From: Pelagihabitans sp037969055
Lineage (GTDB): Bacteria > Bacteroidota > Bacteroidia > Flavobacteriales > Flavobacteriaceae
Assembly: GCA_037969055.1 (NCBI GenBank)
Contig: JBBKWR010000351.1
Location: 1 to 12,796, forward strand
Length of the DNA stretch: 12,796 bases
Reading direction: 5' to 3'
Of this stretch, positions 7,887-12,796 are shown piece by piece (the first letter of the stretch is position 1; each line of letters opens with the position of its first letter). The notes under the pieces are model-generated. The model was not told the DNA's origin, made no database searches, and was given only the letters and a program-made list of their open reading frames with translations. The translations under genes and the position numbers were made by a program.

Positions 7887-7901
7887 AACCTGTAACAGGT
7901 T
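7887..7901. repeat. 15-bp inverted repeat between purK and purE
   Basis: AACCTGT-A-ACAGGTT: two 7-base arms that are exact reverse complements around one central base, in the 69-bp purK-purE gap and about 33 bp before the PurE ATG. There is no T-run behind it, so it is not a normal intrinsic terminator. A dimeric-regulator operator or RNA hairpin is possible; chance cannot be excluded. Confidence 0.55.
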
Positions 7902-7933
7902 GCTGGCTTTTGGAATTTATAAAATTGAATTTT

Positions 7934-8425
7934 ATGAGCAAAGTAGCAGTAGTCATGGGAAGTACAAGCGACCTGCCCATTATGCAGGAAGCAGTCGATA
8001 TTTTAAAAAGTTTTAATATCCTGGTCGATGTTGACATCGTTTCGGCCCATAGAACACCTGAAAAACTGTTCGACTTTGCTAAACATGCGCACACCAAAGG
8101 TTATTCCGTGATCATCGCGGGTGCTGGTGGGGCGGCACATTTGCCGGGAATGGTAGCCTCCCTATCGCCCTTGCCGGTAATTGGCGTACCCATAAAAAGT
8201 AGTAATTCGATCGATGGATGGGATTCTGTCCTGTCGATCTTACAAATGCCCGGAGGAGTGCCCGTTGCGACGGTAGCCTTGAACGGCGCCAAAAATGCGG
8301 GAATCTTGGCCGCCCAGATTATTGGTAGTTCACATAGTGAGGTAATGCAAAAAATCATCCACTACAAAGAAGGATTGCGTGACATGGTGATGAAATCCGC
8401 AGTTAAAATACAGGGAACTAAGTAG
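7934..8425 (+). CDS. purE: N5-carboxyaminoimidazole ribonucleotide mutase PurE (class I)
   Basis: Converts N5-CAIR, made by PurK, to CAIR in de novo purine synthesis. 163 residues, the typical size of the octameric class I enzyme. Visible: phosphate-binding GSTSDLPIM (9-17), SAHRTPE with the catalytic His39 (37-43), GAGGAAHLPGM (63-73), LPVIGVPI, and MPGGVPVATVALNGAKNAGILAAQI. The neighbouring purK supports the class I (two-enzyme) route rather than the class II AIR carboxylase. The ATG at 7934 gives the family start MSKVAVVMG; the TTG at 7910 upstream adds eight unlikely residues. The 69-bp gap to purK has a 15-bp palindrome, so separate regulation is possible although cotranscription is the simplest reading. 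Confidence 0.97.
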   Translation: MSKVAVVMGSTSDLPIMQEAVDILKSFNILVDVDIVSAHRTPEKLFDFAKHAHTKGYSVIIAGAGGAAHLPGMVASLSPLPVIGVPIKSSNSIDGWDSVLSILQMPGGVPVATVALNGAKNAGILAAQIIGSSHSEVMQKIIHYKEGLRDMVMKSAVKIQGTK

Positions 8426-8432
8426 GAAAACT

Positions 8433-8467
8433 CCAAATTCCAAAATCCAAATTCCAAATTCCAAAAA
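8433..8467. repeat. Heptamer tandem repeat, five units of CCAAATT type
   Basis: Five consecutive 7-bp units lie just after the purE stop: CCAAATT, CCAAAAT, CCAAATT, CCAAATT, CCAAAAA. On the other strand they read AATTTGG, which carries TTTG promoter-like tetramers. Such AATTTGG runs are familiar from intergenic DNA of flavobacteria (from memory). The units are exactly in register with at most two changes. Confidence 0.8.
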
Positions 8468-8560
8468 AATTATTGAAAATTCACGAAATCTTCCCGAGCG
8501 TAAAGCGCTTCGTACTTCTTGAGGCAAGGAAGACTACCGTCAAAATGGCAAAATAAAAAA
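8468..8560. other. Intergenic leader between purE and the M3 peptidase, with an imperfect hairpin
   Basis: After the heptamers the DNA becomes less AT-rich (around 8490-8540). It contains an 8-bp palindrome AAGCGCTT (8503-8510) and an imperfect hairpin CTTCTTG-AGG-CAAGGAAG (8515-8532) with one bulge. No T-run follows, so it does not look like a terminator. An A-rich tract lies immediately before the peptidase ATG instead of a Shine-Dalgarno sequence. The block may be a fragment of a dispersed repeat; this cannot be tested from one copy. Confidence 0.4.
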
Positions 8561-10588
8561 ATGAAGAACCCTCTATTATCCCCTTTCGATACCGCACCAT
8601 TTTCCAAATTAAAAAACGAGCATTTTAAACCAGCTTTCCTTCAAGCCATGGCCGATGCACGTGCAGAAATTGATGCCATTACGCAGCATACGGAGGTACC
8701 CTCTTTCAAAAATACCATAGAAGCACTGGAATTCTCAGGGCAGCAATTGGAAAGGATTTCCAATGTATTTTTCAATCTGAATTCAGCCGAAACGAATGAG
8801 AAAATTCAACAGATCGCACAGGAAGTTTCTCCCCTTCTTTCCGAATTTGGAAACGATATAAGACTAAATGTTCACCTGTTCGCACGGGTAAAATCGGTTT
8901 ATGACCAAAAAGACACGCTCAACTTGTCTACCGAACAAGAGATGTTGCTTGAAAAAAAATACAAAAGCTTTAGTCGAAACGGGGCCAATTTATCCGAATC
9001 GAAAAAGAAACGCTTGCGGGAAATCGATGCTGAACTTTCCAAACTTCAATTAAAGTTCGGGGAAAACATTTTGGCCGAAACCAATAAATACCAAAAACAT
9101 ATTACCTCAGTATCAGATCTTGAGGGTCTCCCAGACGGTGAAAAAGAGGCCGCTGCACTGCTGGCCAAATCCAAAGACAAAGAGGGCTGGCTGCTCACTT
9201 TGGATTACCCTAGCTACATCCCATTAATGAAATATGCCAAAAATAGGGACCTGCGAAAAGAGCTTGCAATGGCCTTTGGCAGCAGGGGATTTCATAACGA
9301 CGCCCTCGACAATCAAGAAAATGTATTAAGGATTGCCAAACTTAGATTTGAACGGGCGCAACTATTAGGTTATAAAACGCATGCAGATTTTGTGTTGGAA
9401 GAGCGCATGGCAGAGACCCCGGCCAAAGTACGGAGCTTTTTGAAGGAGTTGCTCGAAAAAGCAAAACCCGCGGCTGAAAGGGAATTCAAACAACTCCAAG
9501 ATTTTGCAAGGAATTTGGATGGGATAGACCGGTTAGAAAAATGGGATGGCAGTTATTATTCAGAAAAATTAAAGCAGAAATTATTCAGTCTGGATGACGA
9601 ACAATTGAAACCTTATTTTAAACTCGAAAACGTTATCGACGGGGTTTTTAAAGTGGCCGAAATGCTCTTTGGATTGCGGTTTGAAGCAGTATTTGATGTA
9701 GACACGTACCATGAGGAAGTGAAGACCTATCGGGTGTACGATTTGGATAAAAATTTTATAGCACTTTTTTATGCGGACTTCCATCCCAGAACCGGGAAGC
9801 GCAATGGCGCATGGATGACCTCATTTAAGCCTCAGTATATACAGGATGGTCAAAATGTGCGCCCTCATATATCCAATGTTTGCAATTTTACCAGATCAAC
9901 CCCCAGCAAGCCCTCCCTACTTACCTTTAACGAGGTTACCACTTTGTTCCACGAATTTGGCCATGGCCTGCATGGGATGTTGGCCAACACTACCTATCCC
10001 AGTTTGTCCGGCACTTCGGTATATTGGGATTTTGTGGAACTGCCCAGTCAGGTCATGGAAAACTGGTGCTACGAAAAAGAGGCCCTCGAACTGTTCGCCA
10101 GGCACTATGAAACTGACGCAGTGATCCCTATGGAATTGGTGCAAAAAATTAAAGATACTTCAACCTTTCAAGAGGGTTTGGCGACGTTGCGACAACTGAG
10201 TTTTGGGCTGTTGGATATGTCATGGCATGGGACCAACCCTACAGACATCAGCGATGTTAAAGCACACGAATCCAAGATATTTAAGAGTACCGACCTATAT
10301 CCCAATAGCGCAGAAACTTGTATGAGCGTATCGTTTGCCCATATTTTTCAAGGAGGCTATTCATCGGGTTATTACAGCTATAAATGGGCGGAAGTATTGG
10401 ACGCCGATGCCTTTGCCTATTTCAAGGAAAAAGGAATCTTTAATAAAGAAGTGGCCACTAAATTTAAAGAAGAGGTACTCTCGAAAGGCGGTACCGAAAA
10501 GCCCATGATCCTATACAAACGCTTTAGGGGCAGTGAACCCAAGATTGAGGCTTTGTTGGAAAGGGCTGGGCTGTTAAAAGTAAGCTGA
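8561..10588 (+). CDS. M3 family zinc oligopeptidase (Dcp/oligopeptidase A-like)
   Basis: Cytoplasmic zinc metallopeptidase that degrades short peptides; 675 residues, full length for the family (about 680). No signal peptide. The start MKNPLLSPFDTAPFSKLKNEH is the standard family opening. The active site is HEFGH (464-468), with His464 and His468 as zinc ligands, Glu465 catalytic and Glu493 in DFVELPSQ as third ligand. Downstream FAHIFQGGYSSGYYSYKWAEVL supplies the conserved substrate-binding His/Tyr residues, and RFRGSEPKIEALL ends the protein. The N-terminal half (NTIEALEFSGQQL; GNDIRLN..LFARV) looks more like Dcp, while the start and C-terminal end look more like PrlC/OpdA, so I do not assign a symbol. 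The ATG at 8561 is preferred to the TTG at 8519, whose extra 14 residues cross the hairpin. It converges on the rhodanese gene with 24 bp between. Confidence 0.96.
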   Translation: MKNPLLSPFDTAPFSKLKNEHFKPAFLQAMADARAEIDAITQHTEVPSFKNTIEALEFSGQQLERISNVFFNLNSAETNEKIQQIAQEVSPLLSEFGNDIRLNVHLFARVKSVYDQKDTLNLSTEQEMLLEKKYKSFSRNGANLSESKKKRLREIDAELSKLQLKFGENILAETNKYQKHITSVSDLEGLPDGEKEAAALLAKSKDKEGWLLTLDYPSYIPLMKYAKNRDLRKELAMAFGSRGFHNDALDNQENVLRIAKLRFERAQLLGYKTHADFVLEERMAETPAKVRSFLKELLEKAKPAAEREFKQLQDFARNLDGIDRLEKWDGSYYSEKLKQKLFSLDDEQLKPYFKLENVIDGVFKVAEMLFGLRFEAVFDVDTYHEEVKTYRVYDLDKNFIALFYADFHPRTGKRNGAWMTSFKPQYIQDGQNVRPHISNVCNFTRSTPSKPSLLTFNEVTTLFHEFGHGLHGMLANTTYPSLSGTSVYWDFVELPSQVMENWCYEKEALELFARHYETDAVIPMELVQKIKDTSTFQEGLATLRQLSFGLLDMSWHGTNPTDISDVKAHESKIFKSTDLYPNSAETCMSVSFAHIFQGGYSSGYYSYKWAEVLDADAFAYFKEKGIFNKEVATKFKEEVLSKGGTEKPMILYKRFRGSEPKIEALLERAGLLKVS

Positions 10589-10612
10589 TCAAAATTCCCT
10601 ATGCCCCAAATG

Positions 10613-10969
10613 CTATTTATGTGCGTTCTTCCATGCATCATAACCACCTTCTAGATTAACAACATGTGCATAGCCCAAAGACTTCAATTTTTCTTGGGCC
10701 TTGGCACTGCGTGCCCCCAACTTACAATAAACATAAATGGTCTGGTCTTTCGAAACCGTATTGAGCTGTTCGGCAAAATCGGCATCGTACCAGTTGATAT
10801 TCTTAGCATTGTCTAAATGGCCGGCTTCGAACTCTTCTGGGGTTCGCACATCCACCAATATCACATTTTTGAGCTCTTCCTGTGAAACTTCTGTGATAGA
10901 TTTTGAGGAAATTTGTGCACAGGCAACATTTGCCAGTAGCAATACAAAAAGTATATGATATAGTTTCAT
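10613..10969 (-). CDS. Secreted single-domain rhodanese-like protein
   Basis: 118-residue exported protein with one rhodanese fold. Signal peptide MKLYHILFVLLLANVACAQ, probably cleaved before Gln19; Cys17 is not in a good lipobox (NVAC). The domain shows VILVDVRTPEEFEAGHLDNAKNI and the active-site loop CKLGARS, with Cys82 in the CxxGxRS arrangement of sulfurtransferase-type rhodaneses, then LGYAHVVNLEGGYDAW. It is probably active as a persulfide or sulfur carrier, or as a redox sensor in the periplasm; the substrate is unknown. The frame is open to 11083 but overlaps the divergent sigma gene and its promoter; the ATG at 10969 gives the signal peptide. Divergent from an ECF-type sigma factor across 73 bp, which suggests but does not prove a shared response. 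Confidence 0.93.
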   Translation of the reverse strand: MKLYHILFVLLLANVACAQISSKSITEVSQEELKNVILVDVRTPEEFEAGHLDNAKNINWYDADFAEQLNTVSKDQTIYVYCKLGARSAKAQEKLKSLGYAHVVNLEGGYDAWKNAHK

Positions 10970-10986
10970 CTTACATGGGTTTGTCC

Positions 10987-10994
10987 CAAAATTA
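10987..10994 (-). promoter_or_regulatory. Rhodanese gene -7 element (TAATTTTG)
   Basis: Reads TAATTTTG on the minus strand, a perfect TAnnTTTG match, 17 bp before the rhodanese ATG; a start near 10981 would leave a leader of about 12 nt. No good -33 TTTG at normal spacing. Lies back to back with the sigma-gene element 11017-11024. Confidence 0.45.
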
Positions 10995-11016
10995 AGAATA
11001 TTCACCAAAATTCCGT

Positions 11017-11024
11017 TACTTTTG
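11017..11024 (+). promoter_or_regulatory. Sigma-factor gene -7 element (TACTTTTG)
   Basis: TACTTTTG fits TAnnTTTG exactly and sits 18 bp before the sigma-factor ATG at 11043. It also shows that the TTG at 11022, inside the element, is not a likely start. If correct, the leader is about 12 nt. Without a -33 partner the call is moderate. A self-activated sigma-specific promoter cannot be recognised here. Confidence 0.45.
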
Positions 11025-11042
11025 ATACGTTTAAAAAACAAG

Positions 11043-11603
11043 ATGGTCGAACACCAATTATATCCGGAAACCTGGGTCGACAACTATGCCGATTACCTCT
11101 TCAACTACGCTGTTGGTAGGGTCAGCGATGCAGAAATTGCCAAAGATCTGGTTCAGGATACTTTTTATGCCGGCTTGAATTCAGCAAAAAATTATAAAGG
11201 CGATGCTGCCGAACGCACTTGGCTGATCGCTATCTTAAAGCGCAAGATCATCGACCACTACCGAAAGATCAATTCAAAGAAGGGCAAGGCTGAGGTGCGC
11301 ATGAGTTATAGTGCCAACCATGATTCCGAAGGGGATTGGTTGGAAGAACAGGTGGCAGATCCTTTTAGTATTTTGGAGAATGATGTCATTGAGAACGAAG
11401 AACTCGGGCTTGCGATCCATGACTGCATTTCAAAATTGCCAAAAAAACAGGCCATGGTTTTTAAGATGAAGACCATACAAGGCATAGGCACCGAAGATAT
11501 TTGTAAGGAGCTTGCCATTAATCCGTCAAATTTATGGGTAATGATACATCGGGCACGTACAGCACTGATGGGTTGCCTAAACAAAAATTGGTTCAACATA
11601 TGA
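11043..11603 (+). CDS. Sigma-70 family (ECF-like) RNA polymerase sigma factor
   Basis: 186-residue alternative sigma factor with only regions 2 and 4. Region 2: YADYLFNYAVGRVSD, DLVQDTF (35-41), and ERTWLIAILKRKIIDHYRK, the -10-recognition/melting helix. A charged linker (about 90-120) precedes region 4: LPKKQAMVFKMKTIQGIGTEDICKELAI, followed by a helix-turn-helix ending SNLWVMIHRARTAL. The pattern with WVDNYADYLFNYA and NPSNLWVMIHRAR resembles a Bacteroidota-enriched sigma subgroup (TIGR02943-like, from memory). The ATG at 11043 lies after a -7 element. The stop TGA (11601-11603) overlaps the ATG of the following anti-sigma gene (ATGA), so the two are probably translationally coupled. The target regulon is unknown; the divergent rhodanese gene is a candidate. 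Confidence 0.94.
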   Translation: MVEHQLYPETWVDNYADYLFNYAVGRVSDAEIAKDLVQDTFYAGLNSAKNYKGDAAERTWLIAILKRKIIDHYRKINSKKGKAEVRMSYSANHDSEGDWLEEQVADPFSILENDVIENEELGLAIHDCISKLPKKQAMVFKMKTIQGIGTEDICKELAINPSNLWVMIHRARTALMGCLNKNWFNI

Positions 11604-11827
11604 TTTCTTGCGAGGAAGCAGTTATAATCTGTAACAAGTCCCAATACCACGAGGCCACTTTTTTCGAACGCCTAAAACTGAAATTCCATCTTTTTATTTG
11701 CAAGACTTGTTCAAAATTCAGCAAGCAGAATACGCAACTGACCTCACTTTGCGCTAAAGCCCATCTACAGACCCTTACGGAATTGGATAAACAGGAAATG
11801 AAAGCAGAATTATTAAAAAAGCGCTAG
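11600..11827 (+). CDS. Small soluble zinc-binding anti-sigma factor (ZAS-like)
   Basis: 75-residue protein starting MISCEEAVIICNKSQYHEAT, with the motif His30-x3-Cys34-x2-Cys37 (HLFICKTC). This is the H-x3-C-x2-C core of zinc-associated anti-sigma domains, and Cys4 or Cys11 could be the fourth ligand. The ERLKLKFHLFICKTCSKFSKQ stretch is characteristic of small Bacteroidota anti-sigma proteins. There is no transmembrane segment, so it would act in the cytoplasm, binding the sigma factor encoded immediately upstream. The start overlaps the sigma stop by 4 bp (ATGA). The frame extends upstream in another reading of the sigma gene, but the ATG at 11600 gives the family start. Its stop TAG shares the CTAG at 11824-11827 with the opposing gene. 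Redox sensing through the Cys-zinc site is inference. Confidence 0.88.
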   Translation: MISCEEAVIICNKSQYHEATFFERLKLKFHLFICKTCSKFSKQNTQLTSLCAKAHLQTLTELDKQEMKAELLKKR

Positions 11828-12648
11828 ACAAACCGGTGTAGGCAAATGAGCAGTGCCCACCAAAAAATAGGAATTGCCTCTACCCAAAAGGAAGCAAAAT
11901 ATTGGGTTTGGTTTCTTTTAGTTATAAACATTAACATGCCCATACCTAAGAACAAGAATCCCTTCCCTATTAGCTCTACCTCTCCAATACCATCCTTTAA
12001 AAAGGTCATAAAGAAAAATAAGACTGTCAACAATGCCCCCAATATTTTTGTCTTAGCTACCCCATAACGTTGCGGCAGGGTCCGAAGTTCTGGTGGATCG
12101 TAATTCAAATCCCGAATTTCAAAAGGTAACATCAAGATCAGCACCAGAAGGGTACGTTGTGCACCTTCGATCCAAACATCCCAAGAAAGCGTGCCCCTAA
12201 TGGCCAAAATTGGTAAAATTACGGTTGCCCCTGCCCAAACCAAGGCTACCAAAAATATCTTGATCCCGCCCAGGCTTCTCAGATTTTTGGGCCCCGGCAA
12301 TAAGGGCAAGGCATATAGGCCTGCCATCGCTGCAAGAATCCCGATGCCAATCCAGGTATCAATATTTAGATGGATGAAATGGTATATTGCAACAAATAGG
12401 CAGATAAAGCTAAAGTATTGGATGATTTTATGCTGCCGACTAACGCTCTTGATATATTTTTTGGCCTCCACCCCGTACTTGATAAAATTGTAGCAACTTA
12501 TTGATCCAAAAAACAAGAAAAATACCAAGTGCACTTCTACAGGGATATCCAGTAGGATAGCAGTGCAATATACCAAGCATAAAATGGCCAAGGACGCATG
12601 TACACTGGCATCCAGATAGAAATCAAAAATGCGCCGCGGCCACTTCAT
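11824..12648 (-). CDS. Polytopic membrane protein resembling UbiA-type prenyltransferases
   Basis: 274 residues, inner-membrane protein with about seven to nine hydrophobic helices. The middle and end resemble UbiA-superfamily proteins: a short Tyr/Pro turn (LYALPLLPGPKNLRSLGG, about 111-128) and an Asp-rich motif D180-LNY-D184 with EIRD before and LRTLPQRYG after, the usual position of the second Asp motif and the 'TLP...G' that follows it. The first motif, normally NDxxD, is not visible; its place seems taken by SCYNFIKYG (51-59). If so, the Mg-diphosphate site is incomplete and prenyl transfer is uncertain. Start ATG at 12648 with MKWPRRIFDFYLDASVHASL; a -7 element lies only 4 bp upstream. 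Stop shares CTAG with the anti-sigma gene. Family by pattern; function open. Confidence 0.8.
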   Translation of the reverse strand: MKWPRRIFDFYLDASVHASLAILCLVYCTAILLDIPVEVHLVFFLFFGSISCYNFIKYGVEAKKYIKSVSRQHKIIQYFSFICLFVAIYHFIHLNIDTWIGIGILAAMAGLYALPLLPGPKNLRSLGGIKIFLVALVWAGATVILPILAIRGTLSWDVWIEGAQRTLLVLILMLPFEIRDLNYDPPELRTLPQRYGVAKTKILGALLTVLFFFMTFLKDGIGEVELIGKGFLFLGMGMLMFITKRNQTQYFASFWVEAIPIFWWALLICLHRFV

Positions 12649-12652
12649 AGCA

Positions 12653-12660
12653 CAAAAATA
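12653..12660 (-). promoter_or_regulatory. -7 element (TATTTTTG) immediately before the UbiA-like gene
   Basis: Perfect TAnnTTTG on the minus strand, ending 4 bp before the ATG at 12648. With the usual short distance to the start site, transcription would begin at or next to the ATG, i.e. a leaderless or near-leaderless mRNA. No convincing -33 TTTG. If the true promoter is farther upstream, this match is accidental. Confidence 0.4.
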
Positions 12661-12745
12661 GCCAAACTGTTTATAAACGCCATTTTTGGTTAAAAACTTT
12701 GGATGAGTTCATCGGGATTGAGTCTTTATTCATGGAATTAATCCC

Positions 12746-12753
12746 TAATTTTG
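12746..12753 (+). promoter_or_regulatory. -7 element (TAATTTTG) of a gene leaving the window
   Basis: Perfect TAnnTTTG, with a TTTA 17 bp upstream (12725-12728) as possible weak -33. The next ATG, at 12784, opens a frame (MRTD) that runs off the window end; 12661-12783 otherwise shows no gene. Too little sequence to name a product. Confidence 0.35.
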
Positions 12754-12796
12754 CCCAGCTATTTTAAAAAATTCGCACATATTATGAGGACAGACC

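Noticed and set aside
7887..7901. Intrinsic terminator after purK
   Set aside because: Stem of 7 bp with a 1-nt centre and no T-run; not terminator-like.
8433..8467. CRISPR-like short repeat
   Set aside because: Units are 7 bp with no spacers; a simple tandem repeat.
8330..8527. 65-codon minus-strand frame containing LEFGIWILEFG
   Set aside because: The repeated peptide is only the translation of the CCAAATT heptamer array.

Overview
The window looks like chromosomal DNA of a marine Flavobacteriaceae member (Bacteroidota). The reasons are moderately AT-rich DNA, TAnnTTTG-type -7 promoter elements instead of E. coli-like -10 boxes, weak or absent Shine-Dalgarno sequences, secreted proteins whose signal peptides end in Ala-Gln, a 333-residue ObgE without the C-terminal OCT domain, and short heptamer repeats (CCAAATT) between genes. 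I cannot name the genus. Most of the content is housekeeping; I see no mobile element, CRISPR array, tRNA or rRNA.

Layout: (1) 2-2959, the 3' part of a large alpha-2-macroglobulin family gene. It is interrupted by an in-frame TAA at 83-85, although the reading frame is recognisable on both sides. (2) 2968-3495 (-), a small lipoprotein resembling DUF4136. (3) 3562-4563 (-), the ribosome-assembly GTPase ObgE. (4) 4857-5420 (+), a small outer-membrane beta-barrel-like protein, placed in the opposite orientation between obgE and the next gene. (5) 5478-6581 (-), one open frame fusing hypoxanthine phosphoribosyltransferase to adenylate kinase. (6) 6710-7864 and 7934-8425 (+), purK and purE, transcribed away from the fusion. 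(7) 8561-10588 (+), an M3-family oligopeptidase. (8) 10613-10969 (-), a secreted single-domain rhodanese. (9) 11043-11603 and 11600-11827 (+), an ECF-like sigma factor overlapping a small soluble zinc-type anti-sigma factor by ATGA. (10) 11824-12648 (-), a polytopic membrane protein resembling UbiA prenyltransferases. (11) 12746 onward, a possible promoter for a gene that leaves the window.

Purine metabolism forms the core. The salvage/interconversion fusion Hpt-Adk and the de novo pair PurK/PurE are divergent around a 128-bp intergenic region. The second regulatory unit is sigma factor plus anti-sigma, divergent from a secreted rhodanese across 73 bp with back-to-back -7 elements.

The most notable points are the nonsense codon in the macroglobulin gene, the Hpt-Adk fusion, the sigma/anti-sigma unit whose 3' end shares a CTAG with the opposing gene (one palindrome giving both stop codons), and the UbiA-like protein that lacks a recognisable first Asp-rich motif. 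I did not find a convincing new multi-gene system.
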